This document shows positions 41,018 through 49,844 of a stretch of DNA of 64,000 bases, piece by piece. Each line of letters starts with the position of its first letter. Position 1 is the stretch's first letter. Both the position numbers and the translations under genes were made by a program. Under the pieces are notes generated by a model. That model was given only the letters and a program-made list of their open reading frames with translations. It was not told the DNA's origin and made no database searches. Source of the stretch: Occallatibacter savannae (GTDB lineage Bacteria > Acidobacteriota > Terriglobia > Terriglobales > Acidobacteriaceae); the NCBI RefSeq assembly GCF_003131205.1, contig NZ_QFFY01000001.1:248001-312000 (forward strand). The letters run 5' to 3'.

Positions 41018-41762
41018 CGTTCGAGGCCCTTCCGCGCAGATTTCGCAGATCGTTCAAAAAGAAGACGGCCAGCGCAGCAAGGCCGCTTGCGCATGCCCAT
41101 TGAATCACGTTCATTCCGCCGACGAGCGGTTGCGGCTTGAAGAAGTCGATTACGATCCGCCAGCCCAGGTACGCAGCTAGAAATATCCGGAAGCGCTGCC
41201 CATTGGGAAGAAAGGCTAGTCGGCTCAGCGCAAATGCCAATATGGCCAGAAAGATGATTTCGTAAAGCTGGGTCGGATGGCGTCCGATCCCGTCGCCAAA
41301 GTCTACTGCCCACGGCAGCTGCGTCGGCTTTCCAAACGTATCATCGGAGAGCCCCGCTACAAAACATCCGACCCGCCCCACTGCGATCCCTAAGCAAAGC
41401 GGAATCACGAATAGATCTCCAGTCCGTGATTGGATTCCGCTGACCCGTTTCGCGATCTCGACGCCGAGCCAGCCCCCCAGCAAGCCGCCGACGATGGTCT
41501 TGCCTCCCGGCGTAAACAGGAGGGCGATGATGTGCCCCGAACGGAAGGCGCTGAGAGCCGTAGGCCACTGCTCTGCAATCCCGAGGATGCGGCTGCCCAG
41601 CAGCGCCCCGACTGCGGCGGCGGCAATCACGGTCCACCGCTGCGACTCGGGGATGATGTCGCCCTGCCTCTCCCGGGCCCGACGAAATGCAGCGTACCCC
41701 GAAGCATAGGCCAAGGTTTCGAAGATGGGGTGCCACAGAGGATGCGAACCGATCGGGATCAT
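41001..41762 (-). CDS. Divergent prolipoprotein diacylglyceryl transferase (Lgt) family protein
   Basis: About 253 residues from the ATG at 41762; a start at 41864 would add 34 polar residues and sits at the edge of a hairpin, so it is less likely. Polytopic, with Lgt-like motifs: GGKTIVGGLLGGWLGVEIAK, GRVGCFVAGLSDDTFGKPTQ and GRHPTQLYE. The Arg of the GR-x-G signature is kept. The position of the conserved His in E. coli Lgt (SFHGGL) is occupied by Val here (TIVGGL) by eye alignment. Canonical Lgt moves diacylglycerol from phosphatidylglycerol to prolipoprotein Cys. This divergent member, in a cluster with a lipid-type radical SAM protein, may act on another acceptor; that is inference. Confidence 0.75.
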   Translation of the reverse strand: MIPIGSHPLWHPIFETLAYASGYAAFRRARERQGDIIPESQRWTVIAAAAVGALLGSRILGIAEQWPTALSAFRSGHIIALLFTPGGKTIVGGLLGGWLGVEIAKRVSGIQSRTGDLFVIPLCLGIAVGRVGCFVAGLSDDTFGKPTQLPWAVDFGDGIGRHPTQLYEIIFLAILAFALSRLAFLPNGQRFRIFLAAYLGWRIVIDFFKPQPLVGGMNVIQWACASGLAALAVFFLNDLRNLRGRASNDAAIA

Positions 41763-41861
41763 TTCGGCCCAGTATACGAGGGGAGAGATGAAGGATCTTT
41801 TGACGGATGGCAAGAGCCCGGCTGGACTGCGAAGCTTTTCCGCTTCTGGATTCACAGACAG

Positions 41862-41895
41862 CACGCCCCGCTGCGATTGCTCGCGGCGGGGCGTG
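41862..41895. repeat. GC-rich hairpin between TPR and Lgt-like genes
   Basis: Perfect 10-bp inverted repeat CACGCCCCGC / GCGGGGCGTG with a 14-base loop, just after the TPR gene on the minus strand. No T-run follows, so it may attenuate or protect RNA rather than terminate fully. Confidence 0.55.
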
Positions 41896-41918
41896 ATTGT
41901 GCAGCGGGGCAGGTGTAG

Positions 41919-42671
41919 TTACCGCTTCACAATCTTTTCGAGACGAGGATCGGTCCAGAGCATGGCGAATTCCTGGTCCTTGTAGACCCGTCCCATCTCC
42001 GGGAAGCGCCCGTCTCGCGCGCGTTGCAGATACTCGAGCGCGCCGTCGATGTTGCCGCGCTTCGCATACGCTTTGGCGATCAGGAAGTTGACGCGGGCGC
42101 GCTGTTCGGGCGTGCTGACGCGGGCCGAGACTCCGGATGCGCTATCGCTCAGGATGTCCGCATCGAGTTCAAGAGCGCGGGCGTATTCGGTCATGGCGCG
42201 ATCGATTTGATTCATGCCCATCCACGCTTCGGCCAAATTGAGATGAGCCGGCGCGCTCGACTCATCGAGTTCCAGCGCCTGTTTCAGATACTTCACGGCG
42301 TTCTTGTACTTCTTATCGAGGTACGAGACGGCGCCTAGATTGTTCAGCGCCGATATGTTGCGCGGATCGTATTTGAGCGCCTGGCTGAAGTGCTTGCGAG
42401 CCGGACCGCGATCGCCGATCTTCAGTTCCGCGATTCCGAGCTTGTTGAGGACGGCCGGGTTGCGGGGATCGGCGCGGAGCGCCTGCTGGTAGTAGTTGAT
42501 CGCCAGGATGAAGTTGTTGTGGACCCGCTCGAGGTCGCCTCTCATTTCTGCCGATTTTGAAATTTGAAGGGCATCGGGTTTCGGCAGGTCCAGTACAGAT
42601 TCCGCTCTGAGTACCGGCGCCGCAAAGAACGCCAGGCTGGTAACCGCGATTAAGGCGAAGAGTGTGCGCAT
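41919..42671 (-). CDS. Exported tetratricopeptide-repeat protein
   Basis: 250 residues from the ATG at 42671 with GAGAGG upstream (the longer in-frame start lacks this). Signal peptide MRTLFALIAVTSLAFFAAPV ends near LRAES. Four or five TPR units follow (FILAINYYQQALRADPRNPA, ARKHFSQALKYDPRNISALN, AVKYLKQALELDESSAPAHL, AMTEYARALELDADI), plus a degenerate final repeat. A protein-protein interaction scaffold outside the cytoplasm. It is upstream of the Lgt-like gene in the same direction. Confidence 0.82.
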   Translation of the reverse strand: MRTLFALIAVTSLAFFAAPVLRAESVLDLPKPDALQISKSAEMRGDLERVHNNFILAINYYQQALRADPRNPAVLNKLGIAELKIGDRGPARKHFSQALKYDPRNISALNNLGAVSYLDKKYKNAVKYLKQALELDESSAPAHLNLAEAWMGMNQIDRAMTEYARALELDADILSDSASGVSARVSTPEQRARVNFLIAKAYAKRGNIDGALEYLQRARDGRFPEMGRVYKDQEFAMLWTDPRLEKIVKR

Positions 42672-43019
42672 CGTTCTACCTCTCATACGGAGCATCTCGC
42701 TCGACCCTGCCGATCGATGTCTTCGAACCGCTCACGTCCAGCTCAGTAAACGCCAGGCGAAGTGCGGGAACAACGCTACACCTGCTACCTGACGGTTGCG
42801 GGACGTACCATACGGTCGCCGTTCATCCCTATCTGCCTGCCTGCATGGGTGTTCTGCAAGGAAGCCCCGGGGCGCTGGAGGGGCGTTTAGCCTCGATTCC
42901 CCGGGGTTAAACCCCGTTACATGGGCAAAAGAGCCCGCTAACTACACGGTTAATACCGGCTGGGAACCGAAGAGTGGAACTAAGATGGGTGCGATCGCGA
43001 ATATGTAGTGCAGGAACCC
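42672..43019. other. Gene-free region with a GC palindrome cluster
   Basis: About 350 bases between divergent genes. At 42864-42916 there are nested palindromes: GCCCCGGGGC (42864-42873), CCCCGGGG (42899-42906) and CGGGGTT-A-AACCCCG (42902-42916). This looks like a dispersed intergenic repeat or a strong structured RNA leader for the downstream malectin gene. No coding sequence is convincing here. Confidence 0.5.
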
Positions 43020-44588
43020 ATGGAAGGCAGGAGCGAGATGGCCGCTGCAGGCGCAGAGACGGTCGAGACAGCATCGCAACGCGCGGAGCTGCAGGCAGTG
43101 CTGCGCTCGCAGGATTTCGTGCGTGCGCCGAGGCTTGCTCACTTGCTTTCGTATTTATGCGAGAAGCTTTTCGCGGGAGAGGCCCACCAGATTAAGGAGT
43201 ACTCGATCGCGCTGGAAGTATTTAACCGCGCTCCTTCTTTCGATCAGGAGTCCGATTCCATCGTGCGGGTTGAGGCGAACAGGCTGAGAAAGCGCCTGGC
43301 CGACTACTACAGCGGCGCGGGCGCGTCGCACGCACTGCAGATCACGATCCCGGTAGGGCAGTATGTTCCGCGCTTCGAGCTGCGTCGCACGGCGCCGGAG
43401 GAAAGAGAGCTTGCGGCTCCGCCGGAGAGCGCGTTCGTGCAGAATAGCCGCAAAGGGCTTCCATGGTTCATCGGCGCCGGGATCGCGGGGCTGGTGATTG
43501 CGGCTGTGGGCACGACGTATATGCTTACCCGTCACCGTGTGGAGGAGCGCACGACTGCTCCCACAAACGGTGCCCAGCTTCAGGCCGATTCTCCGGACGG
43601 CCACTTCGGTCCGCCCGCGGGCGAAGAAATTCGTATTCTTGCCGGAGCGTCGCGAAGCCTTGTGGACCACGCAGGCAAGCTCTGGAGCGCGGATGTGGGA
43701 TTCACTGGCGGAGCCGCCGTGAAGAGTTCGGTTCTGCACATCGGGCGAACGTTGGAGTCCGGATTTTACAGAACCAGCAGACAAGGCCAGTTCCGCTACG
43801 ACATTCCCTTGAAAGCCGGACTCTACGAACTGAGGTTGCACTTTGCTGAAACTGTGTACGGTCCTGATGCGACCGGAACGGGCGGAGAGGGCAATCGCCT
43901 GATGACTGTGAAGGCAAATGGGCAGACTCTGCTGAAACACTTCGACGTGGTGGGAGATGCGGGCGCGAGCGGTATGGCGGACGTGAAGGTCTTTGGCGGA
44001 TTGCAGCCCGCGAGCGATGGCACAGTTCATCTGGAGTTCTCCGGGGAAGACGGCCGGCCCGCCATGGTTTCCGCCATCGAGATTCTGCCCGGCCTTAAGG
44101 GCCACATTCGTCCTGTAAGGGTTCTGGCGCGGCAGTCTCCGTACTACTCGAACGACAGCCATTGGTGGAGTCCCGACAACTATTTTGAAGGCGGTCAGCT
44201 TGCAACGTACGCGCAGGAGGTAACGGGAACCGACGATCCGGAGCTATACGAGACCGAGCGTTGGGGGAATTTCTCCTATGCGGTTCCTGTTACGCCCGGG
44301 CGCTACTCCGTCGTGCTGCACTTTGCGGCTCGGCATAGCAGGCCGGGAGAGCCGACCAGTGAAACGGCGGATCTTGTCTCGAACGTGTTCAATGTGTTCT
44401 GCAACGGTCGAGCATTGCTGTCGAACTTCAATGTCGTCTCAGAAGCCGGCAAGACCGACGTAGTCGTGAAGCGATTTTCGGGGATGGAACCCAACGCGCA
44501 GGGAAAACTGCTGCTGAGTTTTGTTCCGGTTGTGGGACATGCCACTTTAGTGGGTCTTGAGGTTCTTCCGGAACGCAAAGAACAGTGA
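43020..44588 (+). CDS. Transmembrane winged-helix protein with two malectin-like domains
   Basis: About 522 residues. The start is uncertain: ATG 43020 (AGGA upstream) or ATG 43038 (AGGAG upstream), differing by six residues. Residues about 15-125 match the N-terminal wHTH-like domain of TolB/cyclase-type acidobacterial regulators (LAHLLSYLCEKLFAGE, KEYSIALEVFNRAPSFDQES, IVRVEANRLRKRLADYYSG, IPVGQYVPRF). One transmembrane helix (about 147-168, FIGAGIAGLVIAAVGTTYML) then two malectin-type beta domains (about 200-355: ADVGFTGG, YELRLHFAETVYG; about 365-520: WSPDNYFEGG, YSVVLHFAARHS). Malectins bind carbohydrates. A ToxR-like sugar sensor is inferred. The TonB receptor gene follows. Confidence 0.75.
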   Translation: MEGRSEMAAAGAETVETASQRAELQAVLRSQDFVRAPRLAHLLSYLCEKLFAGEAHQIKEYSIALEVFNRAPSFDQESDSIVRVEANRLRKRLADYYSGAGASHALQITIPVGQYVPRFELRRTAPEERELAAPPESAFVQNSRKGLPWFIGAGIAGLVIAAVGTTYMLTRHRVEERTTAPTNGAQLQADSPDGHFGPPAGEEIRILAGASRSLVDHAGKLWSADVGFTGGAAVKSSVLHIGRTLESGFYRTSRQGQFRYDIPLKAGLYELRLHFAETVYGPDATGTGGEGNRLMTVKANGQTLLKHFDVVGDAGASGMADVKVFGGLQPASDGTVHLEFSGEDGRPAMVSAIEILPGLKGHIRPVRVLARQSPYYSNDSHWWSPDNYFEGGQLATYAQEVTGTDDPELYETERWGNFSYAVPVTPGRYSVVLHFAARHSRPGEPTSETADLVSNVFNVFCNGRALLSNFNVVSEAGKTDVVVKRFSGMEPNAQGKLLLSFVPVVGHATLVGLEVLPERKEQ

Positions 44589-44687
44589 GCTCGCATCTGC
44601 AGTTGATGAGCGGTAGATCAAAAGCGTGAGTCGCTGATTTTGATCGCGATAAACTCCGACCTAGAGTGAATGTGATGTTAGTTATAG

Positions 44688-44702
44688 CTTAGTTTAACTA
44701 AG
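44688..44702. promoter_or_regulatory. Candidate operator CTTAGTT-T-AACTAAG
   Basis: Perfect 7-1-7 inverted repeat in an AT-rich patch about 425 bp upstream of the TonB receptor and 100 bp after the malectin gene. Confidence 0.4.
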
Positions 44703-44815
44703 TTACCGCCACTAATCCCCGTTGGTGCAGCGCCACATCCACATTGCATATCGCTCAGTCCGATTTGTGACCGGTGAAGTTGACGCCGCATTGGAAGTGC
44801 GGTAGCGTTTGTAGG

Positions 44816-44831
44816 GTTTAATTAAACGTTT
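44816..44831. promoter_or_regulatory. Candidate operator GTTTAATTAAAC plus AAACGTTT
   Basis: Perfect 12-bp palindrome at 44816-44827, overlapping a second 8-bp palindrome AAACGTTT at 44824-44831. About 300 bp upstream of the receptor start. Confidence 0.4.
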
Positions 44832-45125
44832 TAGGCAGGTGTGGTACGGGCCACCTACAGGTAGATCCCAGGACGAGAAACTGCTGAGGGGATTTCTGTA
44901 GATGGACTGTATTTGCACCTGCTTTTCTCATTGCAGTCAGCAGTTATCAGGCAAGAGCTTTTGAACAAAGCTGAAGCCAAATTTTAGCCAGGCTGCGGCC
45001 TGAGGGAGAGTGCGAGCTTCACCAGCATTTTGGTAAGGAGCCGAGATTCCGACCACGGGGAAGCACGATCGCACGTTCCCAGGCTGCCACAACAGAGCAG
45101 TATCACTTCGGAATAGGAGAGTCAG

Positions 45126-48100
45126 ATGCAAGACAATACCAGTCGAAGAAGCTGGGTATTTCTCCTTCTGCCACTGATGTTCGTTTTCGCCTGCATGCAG
45201 TTATTCGGCCAGGCGAACTCAAACGTCACCGGCATCATTTCGGATCAGTCAGGGGCAGTGATTCCAGGCGCGAACATCACCCTGACAGATTCAGCCACGG
45301 GCGCAACGAAGAACACTACCTCCAGCGAGACCGGACTGTATGAACTGGCCGGATTGAACGCTGGAACCTACAACATGACAGTGGCCGCGAAGGGTTTTCA
45401 GACCTTCGTGCAAAACGGAATCGTCGTAAACGTATCGGCTACTTTCCGTGTTGATCCCAAGCTCACGGTTGGCGCGGAATCCACCACAATCACGGTACAA
45501 GCGGACGCACTGACGGTGCAGAGCGACTCCAACGTCGTCAGCACTCTGATCAGCGAGCAGCAGATCACCGAACTCGCAACTGCCAACCGCAACGTTGTTG
45601 CGCTGGCAACACTGGGCCTCGGCGTCAGCGGCAACCTGCCGGATTCGAACACTCCGACATCGGTTGGCTCGAGCTTCGCAATCAGCTTCAACGGCCTGAA
45701 CCAGGCTCACAATATCTGGCTCATCGACGGCGGCGAAGCATACGATCGCGGATCAGGCGGCAAATCGTCCATGATGCCTTCGCAGGATGCATTGGGTGAA
45801 TTTCAGGTCCTTGCCAGCAACTATCCTCCGGACTACGGAATCTCTTCAGGCGGCACCGTTTCGATGTCGATCAAGAGAGGGTCGCAGAACTTCCATGGCA
45901 CGTTGTGGGAGTTTGTCCGCAACGACGCCATCCAGGCGCACAACTACTTCGACTACAATGCGGCAACCCAGACCACGAAGGCCAAGCCGGAACTGCGGCT
46001 GAACATCTTCGGCGGCAACATCGGCGGCCCGCTGTTCATTCCGAACGTCTACAACACCAACAAGCAGCGCACGTTCTTCTTCTACAACCAGGAATGGCGC
46101 AAAATCGTGCAGGGAAGCGCTCCTGCCGGCATTCACACTATTCCGGCGTCGAACTACATCACGTCCGCACAGGACTTCACCTACGTCGCTCCGGCCTATA
46201 ACTCGGGCCACCAGATCGTCGTTCCGAAGCCGGCTCCGGGTACCGCACTCGCCGCCGCGATCGCTGCCGGCGGACTGGTTCCGGGGCAGCCATTCCCGGG
46301 CAACGTTGTGAAGGCGAACCTGCTGGATCCCGTGGCTCTGCAGTTCATGAGCACAGGCGCGATTCCGAAGGCCAACACCGCGGGCGATCTGGTCTCGATG
46401 TCTTCGAAGCAGCCGACCAACGTGCGCGAGGAACTGTTCCGTATCGATCACAATATCAACGACAAGTGGCAGCTCTTCGGTCACTACATCGGCGACTCGG
46501 TCAGCCAGACCTATGCCACATCGATGTGGAGCGGCGACAGCTATCCGACAGTCGGCTCAAACTTCAGCAACCCGTCCTGGAGCTCTGTGATCAAGCTGAC
46601 CGGTTCTATGACGCCGAACGTGCTTCTTGAAGCCGCTTTTAACTTTGACGGCAACAAGATCAACATTCAGCCATCGGGCCCGTCGTTTACCAAGCCCTCA
46701 GGCTGGACTGGCTCTTCATTCTTCCCGGCTTCAGCCAATGCGTTGAACCGTCTGCCAACCATCCAGCTCGGCTCGTACGGCACGCAGTTCGATCCGTGGT
46801 CGCAGCCCTGGAAGAACGCAGCATTTGACTACGCCGAGGTCTTCGGCCTTTCGGTCACCCACGGCAAACACGGAATGAAGTTCGGTGGCGGGTACAACCG
46901 CTACATCAAGAATCAGCAGCTGTTCGGAAACACGAATGGCAACTTCAACTTCGCCGACAACTGGGACGTGAAGAACAACAAGCCGACCGTGGATGGCCTT
47001 ACCGGCGATTCCTATGTCGACTTCCTTCTCGGTCTCAGCACCAATTACACCCAGCTCCAGGAGCAGGACATTCGCCACTATGTGAATCAGACGGTTTCGG
47101 CATATGCCATGGATAACTGGCATGTCACCAACCGCCTGAGCGTGCAGTACGGCATCCGCTACGACGCACTGCCGCACGCATGGGAACGCAATAACTTCCT
47201 GGCCAGCTTTGACCCGCGGCTGTATCAGGCCGCTCTGGCTCCTTCCGTCGATGCGACCACGGGTGCATTCTGCACGGCTGTAACAACGAATTGCCCCAAG
47301 GTCAGCGCCGGTCTTCAGACCTACAAGGGTGCGCAGTTCTATCTGAATGGCGTTACCATTGCCGGCCAGAATGGCACAACTCGCGGAATGGTGAAGAACT
47401 ACTCCGATACCTACATGCCTCGACTTGGCTTCTCGTACGACCTTACGGGCAATGGCAAGACCGTGCTCCGTGGAGGTTTCGGGACCTTCTTCGAGCGCAT
47501 GCAGGGCAACGACATTTACAACATTGCTACGGCTGCACCGTTCTCAAACGCTCCCAGCCTTAACAACGTGACGTTTGCAAACCCATTCCTGAGCTGGCAG
47601 ACCGGCGCTGCCTTGTCGCAGTCTCAGTTGCCTGTTGTGCCGCAAGGCATGACGACACTCGACCCGAACTATCCGGCGCCGGGTGTTGCCCAGTACAGCA
47701 TCGGCTTGCAGCGTGAGATCGTTCCGTCTCTCATTCTCGCCAGCCAGTATGTCGGAAATGTTGGATGGCACCAGAACATCATTCTGCCGATCAACGAGTT
47801 CCCGTTGAGCACAACTCTGGACACTCGCAAGAAGGCAGCAGCCAACCAGCTCACCACGGCTGAAACGACCCTGACCAGAACCTACCAGGGATACAACAAC
47901 ATTCGCGAACAAACTAACCAGGCGACCACCAGCTACAACAGTCTGCAGGTTGGACTCCGGCAGCAGAGCCGGCACGGCCTGAGCTTCGAAGTCGATTACA
48001 CGTGGTCGCACCAGATCGACTCGCAGCTGGGAAGCGCGGACCTGACGCAGGTCAGCAATCCTTTCAACCTGAAGTATGACAAGGGCTCGGGCAACCTGGA

Positions 48101-48668
48101 CCGTCGTCATATCCTGAATCTCAACTACATCTACGACATTCCGCTTTTCGCTCATTCAAACGGTATCGCTCATAGCGTGCTGGGTGGATGGACAATCTCC
48201 GGCACGATGATCGCCTCAACGGGTCTGCCGTGGGCTGGCGGCAATGCTCCGGGTTATGGCGGCTCCGACACGGTGGGTCTGGGTGGCGACTACACCATCC
48301 GTCCCGACTTCAACGGCAAGGTGCAATATCCGAAGGCGAGAAACTCAAAGGGCAACTACCAGTGGGTCTCTCCGGCTGGATTCTCTGCTCCGCTTCCGTT
48401 GTGGAACGGCGGCAAGAACCTCGGTTTCGGCAGTGCGCGCCGCGACGTGGTCGTAGGTCCTGGCCGCACCAACTTCGGCACGAACATCTACAAGGCGTTC
48501 CATATGACCGAGGGAACGCGCTTTGAGTTCCGCGCCGAGTCGTTCAACACGTTTAACCACACGCAGTTCAACGGCATTCGCAACAACTTTAGCGGAAGCG
48601 ATTTCGGTGAAGTGAGCGGTGTGCAGGATCCAAGAACGTTCGAACTGGGCGGAAAATTGATCTTCTAG
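45126..48668 (+). CDS. TonB-dependent receptor, Oar-like, with carboxypeptidase-like N-domain
   Basis: 1180 residues. Signal peptide (FLLLPLMFVFACMQLFGQAN), then a carboxypeptidase regulatory-like domain (about 35-115: VTGIISDQSGAVIPGANITL, YELAGLNAGTYNMTVAAKGF), a plug domain (about 125-260: NNVVxxL-like VALATLGLGVSGNLP, SFNGLNQAHNIWLIDGGEAY) and a large beta-barrel ending in RTFELGGKLIF with a terminal Phe. Acidobacterial receptors of this class are thought to import oligosaccharides, peptides or siderophores through the outer membrane. The substrate is unknown; the upstream malectin-domain protein hints at a glycan. No TonB, SusD-like or hydrolase gene is adjacent. Confidence 0.92.
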   Translation: MQDNTSRRSWVFLLLPLMFVFACMQLFGQANSNVTGIISDQSGAVIPGANITLTDSATGATKNTTSSETGLYELAGLNAGTYNMTVAAKGFQTFVQNGIVVNVSATFRVDPKLTVGAESTTITVQADALTVQSDSNVVSTLISEQQITELATANRNVVALATLGLGVSGNLPDSNTPTSVGSSFAISFNGLNQAHNIWLIDGGEAYDRGSGGKSSMMPSQDALGEFQVLASNYPPDYGISSGGTVSMSIKRGSQNFHGTLWEFVRNDAIQAHNYFDYNAATQTTKAKPELRLNIFGGNIGGPLFIPNVYNTNKQRTFFFYNQEWRKIVQGSAPAGIHTIPASNYITSAQDFTYVAPAYNSGHQIVVPKPAPGTALAAAIAAGGLVPGQPFPGNVVKANLLDPVALQFMSTGAIPKANTAGDLVSMSSKQPTNVREELFRIDHNINDKWQLFGHYIGDSVSQTYATSMWSGDSYPTVGSNFSNPSWSSVIKLTGSMTPNVLLEAAFNFDGNKINIQPSGPSFTKPSGWTGSSFFPASANALNRLPTIQLGSYGTQFDPWSQPWKNAAFDYAEVFGLSVTHGKHGMKFGGGYNRYIKNQQLFGNTNGNFNFADNWDVKNNKPTVDGLTGDSYVDFLLGLSTNYTQLQEQDIRHYVNQTVSAYAMDNWHVTNRLSVQYGIRYDALPHAWERNNFLASFDPRLYQAALAPSVDATTGAFCTAVTTNCPKVSAGLQTYKGAQFYLNGVTIAGQNGTTRGMVKNYSDTYMPRLGFSYDLTGNGKTVLRGGFGTFFERMQGNDIYNIATAAPFSNAPSLNNVTFANPFLSWQTGAALSQSQLPVVPQGMTTLDPNYPAPGVAQYSIGLQREIVPSLILASQYVGNVGWHQNIILPINEFPLSTTLDTRKKAAANQLTTAETTLTRTYQGYNNIREQTNQATTSYNSLQVGLRQQSRHGLSFEVDYTWSHQIDSQLGSADLTQVSNPFNLKYDKGSGNLDRRHILNLNYIYDIPLFAHSNGIAHSVLGGWTISGTMIASTGLPWAGGNAPGYGGSDTVGLGGDYTIRPDFNGKVQYPKARNSKGNYQWVSPAGFSAPLPLWNGGKNLGFGSARRDVVVGPGRTNFGTNIYKAFHMTEGTRFEFRAESFNTFNHTQFNGIRNNFSGSDFGEVSGVQDPRTFELGGKLIF

Positions 48669-48690
48669 CCTGATTCGAAACTCTCCGGAA

Positions 48691-48725
48691 AGCGCGGCGG
48701 TCGATGATCGTCGCGCTCTTCTTTT
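48691..48725 (+). terminator. Intrinsic terminator after the TonB receptor
   Basis: AGCGCGGCG / CGTCGCGCT stem (one G-U pair), 10-base loop, then TTCTTTT. Confidence 0.82.
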
Positions 48726-48734
48726 GAAGATTTT

Positions 48735-49844
48735 CTATTCGGGATAGATCTTGCCGGGCTTGACGACGCGAATGAAGTGGTCTGTGAACTGAGCATGCCC
48801 GCCGGGGAGTTCGACCTTGGGCATGTGGCAGCTGGCGCAATTCGACTTCGCGACCGGACAGGTCTTGGCAGTTTGAAGATTGTTGGCTGCCGCTGCGGTC
48901 TTTGCTTCACCGTGACAGGCGAGGCACTTCGAATCGTAATAGGCAGCGCTGTGATTCAGCGTCTGGTGAGGATTGTGGCACGCCGTGCATGCGATGCGCG
49001 GGTCATTACCGACGAAGCACTTGCTCAGTGCCATGCGGTAGGGCTGAAAGCGGACAAAAGCGGGACCGTGCCAGCGGTTGCGCATCACGGTATCGAAGGT
49101 GCGATGACACCGACCGCAGAAAGTGGAGATTTGCTCGGCATCGAGATGCTTCAAAGAGGGGGGCAGCGTCTTGAAGTTGTCGCGGGCAGCATCGGCCATG
49201 TGCTGTTGTGAGCCTGTGTGACAGTGTTCGCATTCGAGGCCCGGCGTAATCTTCACAACATCAAGTCTATTGCCCACACCCGTTGCGTGGCAGTCGAAGC
49301 AGACGCGCGTCTCCCAGATGGGCAGGCGTCTTCCCATGGCCTCTTCAACAGTATGCGGAGTGATGCGCTGGTCGCCCGGAGTCGTGGCGAGCGCGTTCTC
49401 GCGCGGGAAGTAGCTGACGAGGCTTTCGTAGAAGTGGCCGTCTTTCTCGAGCACCCAGGTCTGAGTATGCTGGCCGAAGATCCAGTGAATCGGCAGGGAC
49501 AGCGTGTCTGTTCCGTCTGTCACGGAGTACGTGCTGTGACCGTTGCGAGTCTGGACGGTGTAGGTATACGCGCCAAGCTTTACCGTGAGGTCGGGGTGTG
49601 TCGCGAGCAGGGTGTTCGCGCCGTCGGGTTCCATGGCGTGCCGCATGGGCGCCGAGCGAAAGGAGTTCGCTACCCCCGCATGGCAGGTCGCGCAGGTGGG
49701 TGAGGCAAGCGCCTTCTGCTGCTGGGCGGAGACGCTCCCGACGCCGAACAGGGCGCACATGAGCGCGACGCACGCGCTGCAGGCGATCGCGGCACTGAGG
49801 AGCCGTAAGCTACTTCGCAAGATCGCGGCAAGCCTTGCGCTCAC
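48735..49844 (-). CDS. Seven-heme c-type cytochrome
   Basis: 369 residues from a GTG at 49844 that has AGAGGAAGAGG just upstream and yields a good signal peptide (LLSAAIACSACVALMCALFG to SVSAQ). An ATG at 49913 would lengthen the overlap with the upstream gene from 35 to 104 bp. Seven CxxCH motifs are present: CATCH, CFDCH, CEHCH, CGRCH, CTACH, CLACH, CASCH. Spare His residues could be distal ligands. The fold resembles cytochrome c554/perhydrolase-type multiheme proteins found next to TPR proteins in Acidobacteria. A periplasmic electron-transfer role is inferred; no reductase partner is seen. Confidence 0.85.
   Translation of the reverse strand: MSARLAAILRSSLRLLSAAIACSACVALMCALFGVGSVSAQQQKALASPTCATCHAGVANSFRSAPMRHAMEPDGANTLLATHPDLTVKLGAYTYTVQTRNGHSTYSVTDGTDTLSLPIHWIFGQHTQTWVLEKDGHFYESLVSYFPRENALATTPGDQRITPHTVEEAMGRRLPIWETRVCFDCHATGVGNRLDVVKITPGLECEHCHTGSQQHMADAARDNFKTLPPSLKHLDAEQISTFCGRCHRTFDTVMRNRWHGPAFVRFQPYRMALSKCFVGNDPRIACTACHNPHQTLNHSAAYYDSKCLACHGEAKTAAAANNLQTAKTCPVAKSNCASCHMPKVELPGGHAQFTDHFIRVVKPGKIYPE

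Larger units (their letters stand above)
44589..45125 (+). promoter_or_regulatory. Regulatory region upstream of the TonB-dependent receptor
   Basis: 537 bases without a convincing gene, with more AT than the surrounding sequence. It holds two AT-rich palindromes described separately. The receptor ATG at 45126 is preceded by AATAGGAGAGTCAG, a good Shine-Dalgarno. A long untranslated leader is likely. Confidence 0.5.
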
